Source of the DNA: Nitrososphaerota archaeon
GTDB lineage: Archaea > Thermoproteota > Nitrososphaeria > Nitrososphaerales > CADDZS01
Assembly (NCBI GenBank): GCA_027886795.1
Contig: JAPCJU010000010.1
Span: forward strand, 1-15,382
DNA: 15,382 nt
Direction: 5' to 3'
Positions 1 to 7,445 of the stretch are shown here, one piece after another. The notes beneath the pieces were generated by a model, which worked only from the letters and a program-made list of their open reading frames with translations, ran no database searches and was not told the DNA's origin. Numbering within the stretch: the first letter of the stretch is position 1; each line of letters opens with the position of its first letter. Both the position numbers and the translations under genes were made by a program.

Positions 1-1
1 A

Positions 2-100
2 AGCTCAGGGGTGGAATGTCTAGAATTCATCCCGTGTGGTTACGACATTGCGCAGGTAGAAATTATTGGAAAGGAAATTGTTCCAAAGTTCATCAAATAG
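2..100 (+). CDS. C-terminal end of a probable LLM-class flavin/F420-dependent oxidoreductase (5' end outside the window)
   Basis: An open frame runs from the left edge to a TAG at 98-100 and encodes 32 residues. It contains GVECLEFIPCG and ends GKEIVPKFIK. This matches the usual tail of luciferase-like monooxygenase (LLM) family proteins: a beta strand after 'G(V/I)', a short helix, then '(E)(V/I)(L/V)P' and a stop. The complete LLM gene at the other end of this window ends in the same way (GIQYNVLWP then SKEVLPSFA). Only the tail is visible, so the family call rests on this short match and the substrate is unknown. It converges on the M20 gene, with 73 bases between the two stop codons. Confidence 0.45.
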   Translation, partial: SSGVECLEFIPCGYDIAQVEIIGKEIVPKFIK

Positions 101-156
101 GAATCACCTTCGGCGGTAGAGGAGCTCGGAATTTGCAAGCACGCCTATGAAAAGAA

Positions 157-166
157 TTCTCGAGAA
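157..166. repeat. Perfect 10-bp palindrome between convergent genes
   Basis: TTCTCGAGAA lies in the 73-base gap between the left-edge gene and the M20 stop codon. On the minus strand it is followed by a T-rich run (ttcttttcat), so it could contribute to ending the M20 transcript. It is short and may be chance. Confidence 0.2.
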
Positions 167-173
167 CTATTTC

Positions 174-1460
174 TTATGACGATGGCTGTCTGTTACATAT
201 GTCATATGCAATCATGGCGTACAGTTTTGCGCCATTGACAAGATCCTCGATTGTCATTGAATCTGGAGGTCCCACATTGTACGGTGCCCTCGGAGGTCCA
301 AACGTGATCGCCGGGATTCCATGGCCGTTGAAAATATTGACATCGCGCCACATGCTTGTCACTGGAGCCGGAATTTCCTTTGGTTTTGAGTTGAAAAGCC
401 GCAAGTGTGCGTCCTGCGCAGCCTTTACCAAAGGCTCGACGCCCTTTCCTTCGTGGCCGGCTCTGAACATGTATGGTTCAATGTCGACTGGGAAGCCAAC
501 ATCGGAGAACAGACTCGTAAGATCGCGTTTTACTTCCATCGGATTTTTCCCGGGCGGGAGCCACACGTTGATGTAGATGCTGCAGATTCCGGGAGTCTGA
601 GTCGCCCTTACGGGAAACCCTCCACGAATTGCTCCGATATTAACAGTTGGAATTATCGTCCCCCCACCGAATTTGTACTTGTTTTTCTCTTGATATTCGT
701 TGGCCCACTTTTCCACTAGTTCGACTACCTTAGTCATTTTCACAACCGCGTTTGGATTCTCGGCGAGACTTTTGTATGGCCGTTCAAGGTACGGGGAATA
801 GATTCCTCCCTTCCCAAACGTGGTTATCTTGAACAGGACGTCTCCGCACTCTGCCCAAGTAATCGAGTATTGAGTTGTTTCGGCGACAAGCGCATAGTCG
901 CCGATTGCTCCATTGTTTAGGGCAAATTGGGTGCCTATTCCGTTTCCCACAAAGCGCGGTCCCTGAAATTCGTCGATATACGCACCGTCGATCTCGCCCA
1001 TAGCGGCGATGAGAATTAGATCCCCTTTGAGTTTCACTTCGCTTCTTTGGATTGCACTGGCGGCTGCAAGAAAGCAAGCCACGGGACCTTTGTCATTGGC
1101 GATCCCGTTTCCCATCAGTACATTGCCATCCCTCCACGCCGTAGTGTATATGGGCTTCATCTCGCCCACTACCCAAATATCCTCCGGGAGGCCCTGAGAA
1201 GTATCAAGATGTCCGTTGAACACAAGACTCGATCCGCCACCGGAGCCTCGGAGCTTTCCGACGACGTTGTATCTATCTTTGACAACTTCCTGCTTGGCTG
1301 GCTGAAAGTTATTTTCTTTCATCCACTTGTAAACGTAATCAGCAGCGGCACCTTCTTCGCCGTGCGGGCTGTAGGTGTTTCCCATGTCCAGAGCGAGCTT
1401 TATGACTTCATTCTCATCAATGGCCGAGAGAATTTTCTCTAGTTTGTCGTCCTTGTTCAA
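174..1460 (-). CDS. M20-family (ArgE/DapE/CPG2-like) metallohydrolase with an atypical metal site
   Basis: A 428-residue zinc hydrolase of the M20 peptidase/deacylase family, which cleaves amide bonds in small molecules (N-acyl amino acids, carbamoyl compounds, peptides). The N-terminal catalytic half has FNGHLDT (His84, Asp86), GNGIANDKGP (Asp123, the bridging aspartate), AAMGEIDG (Glu156, likely general base) and VAETT (Glu194). The dimerisation insert falls at about residues 200-320. Two usual ligands look altered: the position after the base Glu is Ile, and the C-terminal His is not seen in the segment PYNVGPPDSMTIEDL. The start is TTG, preceded at 9 bases by GAGGAG. It is on the same strand as operon A and 154 bases beyond its last stop, so it may be read through from A or have its own promoter. 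An amidohydrolase role in the local pathway is inference. Confidence 0.85.
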   Translation of the reverse strand: MNKDDKLEKILSAIDENEVIKLALDMGNTYSPHGEEGAAADYVYKWMKENNFQPAKQEVVKDRYNVVGKLRGSGGGSSLVFNGHLDTSQGLPEDIWVVGEMKPIYTTAWRDGNVLMGNGIANDKGPVACFLAAASAIQRSEVKLKGDLILIAAMGEIDGAYIDEFQGPRFVGNGIGTQFALNNGAIGDYALVAETTQYSITWAECGDVLFKITTFGKGGIYSPYLERPYKSLAENPNAVVKMTKVVELVEKWANEYQEKNKYKFGGGTIIPTVNIGAIRGGFPVRATQTPGICSIYINVWLPPGKNPMEVKRDLTSLFSDVGFPVDIEPYMFRAGHEGKGVEPLVKAAQDAHLRLFNSKPKEIPAPVTSMWRDVNIFNGHGIPAITFGPPRAPYNVGPPDSMTIEDLVNGAKLYAMIAYDICNRQPSS

Positions 1461-1469
1461 TTTCCAAAA

Positions 1470-1475
1470 CTCCTC
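1470..1475 (-). promoter_or_regulatory. Ribosome binding site for the M20 gene
   Basis: GAGGAG on the minus strand, 9 bases before TTG at 1460, supports this non-ATG start. A TATA-like stretch (CTTAAATAT on the minus strand, about 1489-1498) lies slightly upstream. It would place transcription start almost on the ribosome site, so it may not be the real promoter. Confidence 0.5.
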
Positions 1476-1614
1476 GAGCAGTTTTCAGATATTTAAGGCC
1501 TGGGAACGTAACAAACGACCTGAATAGGATTTCTATTTCAGATGCGGTCCATAAGAGCCTCTCGCCCTAATTAACTAGAAATTCTTTACGGATAGCTGTA
1601 TCGCAGGAGTTCTG

Positions 1615-2115
1615 CTAAACTTGGGTCTTCTTTCTGCGCATCATGGCCGCCTGCATAACCGCCTCGACTATTGGCATGTATCCAGTGCACCTGCATAGAA
1701 CGCCCGAGAGCGCATCCTTGATTTGATCTACGCTAGGATTCGGATTCCTTTCAAGCAGAGCTTTAGCGTTAAGGATCATTGCTGGTGTACAGTAACCGCA
1801 CTGCTGGGCGAAGTTTGTTGCAAAAGCCTGCTGGATCGCGTCAAGATTCATAAGCTCCTTTCCTTTCAGCCCTTCTAGAGTTTCAATTTTCGAACCTTCG
1901 ACTTTCCATGTCGGCATCAGGCAGGAGTAGACTGGTCTTCCATCCAGCAGCACCGAACACACCCCGCAACCACCGAAATCACATCCTTGCTTTACCGACA
2001 TCGTACCGAGACTATCACGCAGGGTATCAAAAAGCGTGTCAGCGGCCATGCATTCGATATTTCTCGATTCACCGTTTAGTATGAATCTGACTTTGATCCT
2101 TGTTTCGTTTAACAA
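1615..2115 (-). CDS. [2Fe-2S] iron-sulfur subunit of xanthine dehydrogenase-family molybdenum hydroxylase (operon A)
   Basis: Small electron-transfer subunit carrying two [2Fe-2S] clusters between the molybdenum site and the FAD subunit. From the TTG at 2115 (166 residues), the ferredoxin-like N-terminal cluster uses Cys45, Cys50, Cys53 and Cys65 (CDFGGCGVC then YSC). The C-terminal four-helix domain uses Cys106 and Cys109 (QCGYC) and Cys141 and Cys143 (CRC, followed by TGY). All eight cysteines of the CoxS/NdhS family are present. An in-frame TTG at 2142 would extend the protein by nine basic residues into the FAD gene, but it has no ribosome site. The TTG at 2115 has GGAGAG at 8 bases and gives the usual short N-terminus before the first beta strand. 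Last gene of operon A, 4 bases after the FAD subunit stop. Confidence 0.93.
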   Translation of the reverse strand: MLNETRIKVRFILNGESRNIECMAADTLFDTLRDSLGTMSVKQGCDFGGCGVCSVLLDGRPVYSCLMPTWKVEGSKIETLEGLKGKELMNLDAIQQAFATNFAQQCGYCTPAMILNAKALLERNPNPSVDQIKDALSGVLCRCTGYMPIVEAVMQAAMMRRKKTQV

Positions 2116-2119
2116 AATC

Positions 2120-3004
2120 CTATCTCTCCGTCGCACGTTCAACCGCAGTCGTGATTGCCTCTCTCAACAAGATTGGAAGAACTCGTTTTTTGTAAGCAGT
2201 AGAGGCGTGTACCGAGGGTATGATGTCGTGGACAAGGTCTGCACTTTTTTCGCACATTCTTGTTATTGTCTCGATGGACGGCTCCTTGTGTCGCAATTCT
2301 TCTTCCACTTGGTTCAAACGTTGTGGAGTTTTGGTCATCGCTCCTATGACAAGGCGGATATCATCTATTTCCCGTGAAGTGCGATCGAGTTTTATTCTGG
2401 CAGCCGTCATTGCGACTGCGTACCCGGACATTCTCCTGCAGAGTTTGACAAAAGATGATGCTGAATTGGGGGATGACGAAAACTGACACTCAATCAGGAG
2501 ACTTTTCCCATACAGCGCTGGGTTCTGAAAAAAGGAATCGATTGTGATAAGATGTTCGCCTTCTTTCTTTGAAAAGAATTTCAGAGTCGTACCGAGTGCA
2601 AACAGCACTATCGGGAGGTCGTAGAACGAAACAGCACTGCATATCGATCCACCGATCGTTGCTACATTTCTAATTTGTGGAGGACTTTTATTGAGAGCTT
2701 CTTTCAATCCCGCATACTCTGGACGCCCGTTTATCAGAGAGGAAGAAGTTATTTCTTGGAATGTAGTTCCTGCTCCCACTAGAATCTTCTTTTCTTCTGA
2801 TGTTTGTGATTCAGCTTCCTTTATGTAAGAAATGCCTAACTTTGAAATGTCAACGAGTTTTTTGATGTTTTCAAGCCTGCCTTTTCTTGCAAGCGAATAC
2901 AGACTAGTGTTTCCAGCGACAATTTTTGAATCGGATGAGTCCAGCGTCTCAACCGCGTCTTGAAAGCTGCTCGGACGCAGTACTTCTGAAGGATCGAAGA
3001 CCAT
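2120..3004 (-). CDS. FAD-binding subunit of xanthine dehydrogenase-family molybdenum hydroxylase (operon A)
   Basis: Medium subunit (CoxM/NdhF-like) that passes electrons from the Fe-S clusters to FAD and on to an outside acceptor. The vanillyl-alcohol-oxidase-type FAD fold is recognisable from the N-terminal (F)xPxxxxRPSSFQDAVETL segment, the FAD loop AGNTSLY (about residues 30-36) and PPQIRNVATIGGS (about 108-120). The usual consensus is AGGTDL and TxGGN, so both flavin loops are variant; the partner in operon B varies in the same way. The ATG at 3004 gives the usual family N-terminus. A TTG at 3025 would overlap the preceding stop as TTGA and add seven residues, which fits translational coupling, so either start is possible. 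There is no extra 4Fe-4S insertion of the 4-hydroxybenzoyl-CoA reductase type. It lies between the large and Fe-S subunits. Confidence 0.9.
   Translation of the reverse strand: MVFDPSEVLRPSSFQDAVETLDSSDSKIVAGNTSLYSLARKGRLENIKKLVDISKLGISYIKEAESQTSEEKKILVGAGTTFQEITSSSLINGRPEYAGLKEALNKSPPQIRNVATIGGSICSAVSFYDLPIVLFALGTTLKFFSKKEGEHLITIDSFFQNPALYGKSLLIECQFSSSPNSASSFVKLCRRMSGYAVAMTAARIKLDRTSREIDDIRLVIGAMTKTPQRLNQVEEELRHKEPSIETITRMCEKSADLVHDIIPSVHASTAYKKRVLPILLREAITTAVERATER
2124..2129 (-). promoter_or_regulatory. Ribosome binding site that decides the start of the operon A Fe-S subunit
   Basis: GGAGAG on the minus strand, inside the end of the FAD gene, 8 bases before TTG at 2115. It favours this start over the in-frame TTG at 2142, which has no such motif. 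Confidence 0.5.
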
Positions 3005-3021
3005 GTTTAATTCCAGATCTC

Positions 3022-5391
3022 TCAATTTTCCCGAAGCTTTTGCAGAGCTTCCAAAACTCTTTCCGAAGTAATGGGCAAGTCGTTCACCCAGATGCCTAAT
3101 GCATCGTGAATCGCGTTTCTGATCGCGGGTGCCGTGGGAAACATTGAGGGCTCACCAGCACTCTTTGCTCCGAAAGGTCCGTTTTGGAGGGGGTTCTCGA
3201 CTAAAATTGGAATTACCAGCGGAACATCGAAGATGGACGGTATCTCATAGTCCGCAAGGTTTGCGTTGATGATTTTGCCATCCTTGAAGACTAGTTCTTC
3301 ACTTGTGGCAGCCCCCATCGCCATACAGACACTGCCGACAATTTGCCCCTTCGCGAGGTCAGGGTTTATCGCAACTCCGACATCCGCCGCAGCAACTATT
3401 TTTTCCACCCTGACTTGTCCTGTCTCCACATTAACGGAAACTTCGGCAATTTGGGCCGTGCTCATGTAAAAAGGTGAAATTCGCCCTCCAATGGTCATCC
3501 CGGTTTCGGGATCTAGTTTGCCTTGCCTAAAGTAGAAAGTCCCGTAGCCGACGAATTCGACTCCTTCTGTGAACGAAGCGACGGTCCTGTAGCCCACAAT
3601 GGGGGCGCGCAGGAATAATTCAGAAATCTTGAGAGATCTGCGAAAATCAGTTTTTGAAAAGACTCGTCCCTCTCTTACATCGAGGTCGTGAGATGGGACG
3701 CCAAGTTTTTTGGATGCCCGTTCTGCCATGAGCTTCTTTGCATTGGAGCTGGCCTCTAGGACTGCGTTGCCCAAGTTGACGAGCTGTCTGCTCGCGGAAG
3801 CTCCGCCCGATAGTCCCGACATCGAAGAATCTGAGCCAAATACTAGGGGCATTAATAGTATATCCGTGGATGGGATTCCAAATTCACTCGCAACTATCTG
3901 CGTGATTCCAGTGTAGATTCCTTGCCCATTTTCTACCACGTCCACCCAGACCTCGACCTTCCCGCTTTCTTTTACTCGTACCATTGCCTGATGCGGAGAA
4001 CCACCGGGAGCCCACTTTGCAGAAAGAGCAACGCCTCTCCCTCTGACCCACTTATTTTCTTGGGTGGAGTCTTGCGGGATGGAAGATTTTCCTTGGCCAT
4101 TTAGTTTCATTGCGCTTGTGACTTGCTCGAGGACCTTGTCGTGGCTTATGCTCTCCATCAGTTCGCCGATGGCATTCTCCGAGCCTTCTTTGAGCACGTT
4201 CTTCAGTCTAAATTCAACAGGATCCATTCCCAATTCATTTGCTATTCTTTCCATCTGGCACTCGATTGCCCAGGCGATCTGGAAACCAATTGGTCCCCTC
4301 ATCGGCGTTCCAGGTTGTTCGTTGGTGTAAACTCTGTAGCAATCCATATGAAAATTGGGGATATCATAAACGCTCACCGCTCCCAAAACCGCATTGATGA
4401 CAACGTTATTTCCAAGAGAGCTGTAGGCTCCGCCGTTGAATATTGCTCTAATTTGTCTCGCAACTATTTTCCCGCCCTTATTGATGCCATCTTTCACTGT
4501 TATAACAGACGGGTGTCGTTGTCCCGTTGCGGTAAGCGTTTCCTCTCTCGATAATTCGAGCTTCACGGGGCGGTCAGCTTTTAGAGCAAGCTTCGCGCAT
4601 ATCGCGGCGACATGACATTCTTCCTTGCTGCCAAACCACCCACCCAAGAATGGCACTTTAGCGCGAATCTTATCTGCGTCCATGCCCAAATATCTTGAGA
4701 GTTCGTACTGCGTTTTGTGAGGACCAGAGCTTGTGGCCCAAACTGAGACTCCGCCATCCGGGTCAGGCTGCGCAACAAAAGTGACCGGCTCCAGTTGGAA
4801 GTGAGAGACCATTCCCGTCGTGTACTTTTCTTCGATGACACGATCACATTCTTTGAAGGATGCACTAGCGTCTCCCTTCCTGATTTTGATGTGTCTTCCA
4901 ACGTTTGGATCTTCGTACCATGTCTCGGAGGGATGAACGATCTTAGTCGGGGTCTTTCCCGGCGTCATTGCAATTTCGGGATCGGTTACCCATGGGAGCG
5001 GTTCGTACTCAACGAAGATCATTTCCAGAGCTAATTCCGAAGTTCGGCGCTGGTCAGCTGCGACGGCAACAACTGCTTGATTTGCATAAAGAGCTTCACT
5101 AAATGCGACAGCAGGAGTATCTTCGTTCTGTTGAACGGGGAAATCTTTTCCGGTGACTATGGCTCTTACTCCAGGGATTTGCTCTGCCTTTGAAGTGTCA
5201 ATGCTAAGGATTCGGGCGTGGGGGTAGGGGCACCTCTTGATCTTCGCGTGAAGCATATCGGGTAATCTGACATCCTTCGTGTAGAGAGCTTTGCCAGTCA
5301 CCTTTAGAATTGAATCGACCTTCTGGAGAGGGACTCCAACGAGCGTTTTCTCTTTGAAAAGTAGATTCTGCTCTTGCGAGGTGCTACTCAA
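3022..5391 (-). CDS. Molybdopterin-binding catalytic subunit of xanthine dehydrogenase-family hydroxylase (operon A)
   Basis: A 789-residue large subunit (CoxL/XdhA/NdhL-like) holding the molybdenum cofactor, where water-derived oxygen is inserted into a C-H bond of an aromatic, N-heteroaromatic or aldehyde substrate. The small alpha/beta domain starts at KVTGKALYTKD (residues 30-40). The Mo-binding motif is GGWFGSK (250-256, usually GGGFGGK), followed by the R-x(5)-Q loop MRGPIGFQ, GQG (about 500), and GAKSAGEP with the catalytic Glu747. Glu747 separates this from true CO dehydrogenases, whose active-site loop AYRCSFR is absent. The usual Gln beside the Mo-oxo ligand is Ser222 (WATSSGPH). 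The start is TTG with no clear ribosome site; a TATA-like box about 26 bases upstream suggests a leaderless message. First gene of operon A; its TGA overlaps the alternative FAD start. Substrate unknown. Confidence 0.93.
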   Translation of the reverse strand: MSSTSQEQNLLFKEKTLVGVPLQKVDSILKVTGKALYTKDVRLPDMLHAKIKRCPYPHARILSIDTSKAEQIPGVRAIVTGKDFPVQQNEDTPAVAFSEALYANQAVVAVAADQRRTSELALEMIFVEYEPLPWVTDPEIAMTPGKTPTKIVHPSETWYEDPNVGRHIKIRKGDASASFKECDRVIEEKYTTGMVSHFQLEPVTFVAQPDPDGGVSVWATSSGPHKTQYELSRYLGMDADKIRAKVPFLGGWFGSKEECHVAAICAKLALKADRPVKLELSREETLTATGQRHPSVITVKDGINKGGKIVARQIRAIFNGGAYSSLGNNVVINAVLGAVSVYDIPNFHMDCYRVYTNEQPGTPMRGPIGFQIAWAIECQMERIANELGMDPVEFRLKNVLKEGSENAIGELMESISHDKVLEQVTSAMKLNGQGKSSIPQDSTQENKWVRGRGVALSAKWAPGGSPHQAMVRVKESGKVEVWVDVVENGQGIYTGITQIVASEFGIPSTDILLMPLVFGSDSSMSGLSGGASASRQLVNLGNAVLEASSNAKKLMAERASKKLGVPSHDLDVREGRVFSKTDFRRSLKISELFLRAPIVGYRTVASFTEGVEFVGYGTFYFRQGKLDPETGMTIGGRISPFYMSTAQIAEVSVNVETGQVRVEKIVAAADVGVAINPDLAKGQIVGSVCMAMGAATSEELVFKDGKIINANLADYEIPSIFDVPLVIPILVENPLQNGPFGAKSAGEPSMFPTAPAIRNAIHDALGIWVNDLPITSERVLEALQKLREN

Positions 5392-5410
5392 TTCAAATCA
5401 AGGCGAGCCC

Positions 5411-5425
5411 AATTTAGTAAATAAG
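5411..5425 (-). promoter_or_regulatory. TATA-like promoter of operon A
   Basis: The minus strand reads CTTATTTACTAAATT, centred about 26 bases before the TTG at 5391. This is the usual archaeal TATA-to-start distance for a leaderless transcript, and it agrees with the lack of a ribosome site there. Confidence 0.4.
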
Positions 5426-5614
5426 TGCTTGCAAGTCCTTGCGAGACTTTTCAAAAGAAAGCTGATGCTAAAGGATAATTTTGAGTAATTTTTCGAGATG
5501 GTTAATCTTTTTCGCGAGCTTGGTAATATTCTACCCGCGCTTTTCATTAGGCAGTATTCTTTCTTACAAGTTCGGAGTATTCGAGCATCATAAGAAATCG
5601 GTAATTTCCAAGTT

Positions 5615-5622
5615 CTTATATT
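5615..5622 (+). promoter_or_regulatory. TATA-like box of the RidA gene
   Basis: CTTATATT is centred at about 5619, predicting transcription start near 5645. This leaves a short leader holding GAGGA (5645-5649) ahead of the ATG at 5659. The TTG at 5626 would lie upstream of the transcript, which argues against it as the start. Confidence 0.45.
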
Positions 5623-5658
5623 CCATTGGGTTTCGCAAGCTACAGAGGAAAAAAGACG

Positions 5659-6099
5659 ATGCCACGAGGCCTTATTCAAGTCACGCCAAAAATGCTCAGC
5701 AGACCTGGCCCTCCCGGTATTCCTGCGAGCTACTCGCACGGATTGGCGTGGAGAGATCTGCTTTTCATATCGGGACAGGTAGCTTATGGTCCGGATGGTA
5801 AGGTTATCCGCGGCGGGGTTGCAGAACAAACGCGTCAAGCGCTTGAAAACATGAAAAAGATCTGCGAAGAAGGAGGAACGTCAATAAGAAACGTTGTCAA
5901 GGTGACGGTCTACATGACCGATATCGGTGACTTTGCGGAGATGAACCGGGTGTACAAAGGGTATTTCGATATTCCTCCTACTCGCACGACCGTCGAAGTT
6001 TCAAGCTTGGTCAAGACTGGCGGAGCTAAGGGCCTCGTCGTTGAGATCGAAGGGATTGCTGTGATTCCGAGATCCAGTAGAAAACGGTCATCGGATTAG
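5659..6099 (+). CDS. RidA-family (YjgF/YER057c/UK114) reactive enamine/imine deaminase-like protein
   Basis: A 146-residue member of the RidA family, trimeric cytosolic proteins that hydrolyse enamine/imine intermediates; relatives occur in catabolic operons (RutC in uracil breakdown, 2-aminomuconate deaminase). Visible family features are SYSHGLAWRDLLFISGQV (24-41), the central VKVTVYMTDIGDF (80-92), PPTRTTVEVSSL with the conserved ligand-binding Arg109 and Thr111 where RidA itself has Cys, and VVEIEGIAV (127-135) with the conserved Glu near 129. The start is ATG 5659, supported by the GAGGA ribosome site and the TATA position; an in-frame TTG at 5626 adds residues outside the fold. It is transcribed divergently from operon A and converges on the ParB-like gene, with 13 bases between stops. 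Thr in place of Cys puts it outside the archetypal RidA subgroup, so it may handle another intermediate. Confidence 0.9.
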   Translation: MPRGLIQVTPKMLSRPGPPGIPASYSHGLAWRDLLFISGQVAYGPDGKVIRGGVAEQTRQALENMKKICEEGGTSIRNVVKVTVYMTDIGDFAEMNRVYKGYFDIPPTRTTVEVSSLVKTGGAKGLVVEIEGIAVIPRSSRKRSSD

Positions 6100-6112
6100 A
6101 AATTTAGAGCAT

Positions 6113-7267
6113 CTAATATGATAGAATCCGCTCGGCTTTTTCAAGTTCTGATGGCGTTAAATCAAGTCTAGTCCAGTGCTCGTGAAGAACAGACCACTCT
6201 CGACCCTTCTTGCGAAGCACCATCGTAGCAACCATTTTCATAACCGGATGGCTAGGGTTTTCCTTATCAAAACAAATGACTGTGAATGTTGACATCGCGG
6301 CTGTGGTATCTAACGCTTCAATGTTCAGGTCCTGAATCTTAAAGCGGAACCGCGGAGCAATTTCGTAAAACCACTCGTGTTCCCTAGATATCGCTTGTTT
6401 TCCTTGAAGCCTCTCAAGTGGAGGAAATGCGCTGTACATGGTAAACCCGTCACGGAATAGATGAATCTTTTTGTACCTTTCGTAGTTCCGATCGCTGGCA
6501 GACTGAAAGATCTTGTGAATAAGAAGAGATATCGCAGTATATTCGGGATCGTTTTCGAATTTGTTCTCATTACTGTCATCTTCAATTTCTCGGCCAAATT
6601 TGTTAGGCGATCTCGCTCTGTTTTCTGCCTCTTGGACATCATCGATGCGAGGAAACCAGCTCCTCAACCTGCCCACGATGTTTGCAAGATCTCGTACTGT
6701 GAGACCATCTTTTATTGTTTGTAATGCAAGGTCCATTCTCGATGTTTCGTCGCTGACGGTCAGAAGGATTCGTGAATGATGCTCCGAAATTTTGAAAAGC
6801 GCATCACGAAGTTCCGGATTTGTGGACAGCCTCTCTGAACTGAATAGATTGAGCATCGCTGCATAATTAGATACGTGCTGCCTCGAAATTCCGATCGTCC
6901 TTCCAATTTCTGCAAAGGAGAGACTAAATTCATTCTTGATGCGGTCAAAGATTAACCCTTTTTCATAATCGCTTAGGTCTTTGCGATCAAGATTCTCGAC
7001 AAGAGATTCAATAGCCATTCTTTCATCTGAAGCCGACACTACCTCCGCCCTAATTGTTTTCCAGTCTAGTTTATTCGCTGCCATGAACCTGCGGTGGCCA
7101 AAAACAAGCTGGTACTTGTCCTTGTTTCTGGTACTCTGCCGAACCCTGATCGGTGATAGTTGGCCATTCGTTTGAAGAGAGGTTACTAACTTATCCAAAC
7201 CAATGAAATCAAAACGTGGATTAAATGGGTTGGTTTCGATCTTATCCAGAGGGAGATCTATTAACAA
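6113..7267 (-). CDS. ParB/Spo0J-like DNA-binding protein fused to an NTF2/SnoaL-like C-terminal domain; probable regulator
   Basis: A 384-residue two-part protein. Residues 1-95 form a ParB/sulfiredoxin-type domain: IETNPFNPR, the nucleotide motif FGHRR (56-60) and ENLDRKDLSDYEKG (91-104). Residues 115-140 form a ParB-type helix-turn-helix (SFAEIGRTIGISRQHVSNYAAML), and 159-202 the following helical part (EHHSRILL, LTVRDLANIV). An acidic linker spans about 208-242. Residues 243-366 look like an NTF2/SnoaL/DUF4440 fold: an early 'Y..Y..IHLFRDGFTMYSAFPP' part, 'LQGKQAISREHEWFYE', and a closing strand EWSVLHEHWTRL. No ParA gene is in the window. It starts with TTG and is divergent from the UbiD operon, so a ligand-sensing transcription factor is more likely than chromosome partition. 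That role is inference; the domain calls are from sequence. Confidence 0.85.
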   Translation of the reverse strand: MLIDLPLDKIETNPFNPRFDFIGLDKLVTSLQTNGQLSPIRVRQSTRNKDKYQLVFGHRRFMAANKLDWKTIRAEVVSASDERMAIESLVENLDRKDLSDYEKGLIFDRIKNEFSLSFAEIGRTIGISRQHVSNYAAMLNLFSSERLSTNPELRDALFKISEHHSRILLTVSDETSRMDLALQTIKDGLTVRDLANIVGRLRSWFPRIDDVQEAENRARSPNKFGREIEDDSNENKFENDPEYTAISLLIHKIFQSASDRNYERYKKIHLFRDGFTMYSAFPPLERLQGKQAISREHEWFYEIAPRFRFKIQDLNIEALDTTAAMSTFTVICFDKENPSHPVMKMVATMVLRKKGREWSVLHEHWTRLDLTPSELEKAERILSY

Positions 7268-7289
7268 TTTGACTTGCGAAAGTTGGAGA

Positions 7290-7309
7290 AGGTAAAAACA
7301 TTTTTGCCT
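7290..7309. promoter_or_regulatory. Imperfect 20-bp palindrome in the divergent regulator/UbiD promoter region (candidate operator)
   Basis: AGGTAAAAACATTTTTGCCT is 16/20 self-complementary. It lies 23 bases upstream of the ParB-NTF2 start, in the 178-base gap before the UbiD ATG. Its position suggests a binding site for the divergent regulator, possibly autoregulatory. The A/T tracts may also serve as a TATA element. Confidence 0.35.
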
Positions 7310-7445
7310 TCATTTCTAGAAGATTCCACCGGTTGCATGCTTTTGAAAACGTCAATCGAGTGATATGTCTGCCCGGGCATACAACCTGCGTGTTCGTAAA
7401 TCGCTTTTCTCTCTCAATGTAGGGAAGCTTTTTTTCCCTGAAACC

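Noticed and set aside
1047..1442. Open frames on the plus strand opposite the M20 gene
   Set aside because: The M20 frame carries all family motifs; the opposite frames have none and are antisense shadows. The same applies to plus-strand frames opposite the operon A large subunit.
2120..3004. 4-Hydroxybenzoyl-CoA reductase
   Set aside because: Its FAD subunit carries an extra cysteine-rich 4Fe-4S insertion that is not present in either FAD subunit here.
3022..5391. Operon A (and B) as carbon monoxide dehydrogenase, suggested by Cox-like subunits and a CoxG-like protein
   Set aside because: The active-site loop AYRCSFR of form I CO dehydrogenase is absent and the catalytic Glu of hydroxylases is present, so these are xanthine-dehydrogenase-type hydroxylases of other substrates.
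5498..5593. A 31-codon frame (MVNLFRELGNILPALF...) in the same gap
   Set aside because: No ribosome site, no recognisable motif, and it lies in the promoter region of RidA; treated as chance.
5398..5838. A 146-codon open frame on the minus strand across the operon A/RidA gap
   Set aside because: It overlaps the well-supported RidA start, the promoter elements of both neighbours and has no family resemblance or ribosome site; low in hydrophobic periodicity and rich in Arg/Ser typical of a shadow frame.
6113..7267. A chromosome or plasmid partition locus
   Set aside because: No ParA, no cluster of parS-like repeats, and the usual ParB C-terminal dimerisation domain is replaced by an NTF2-like one.
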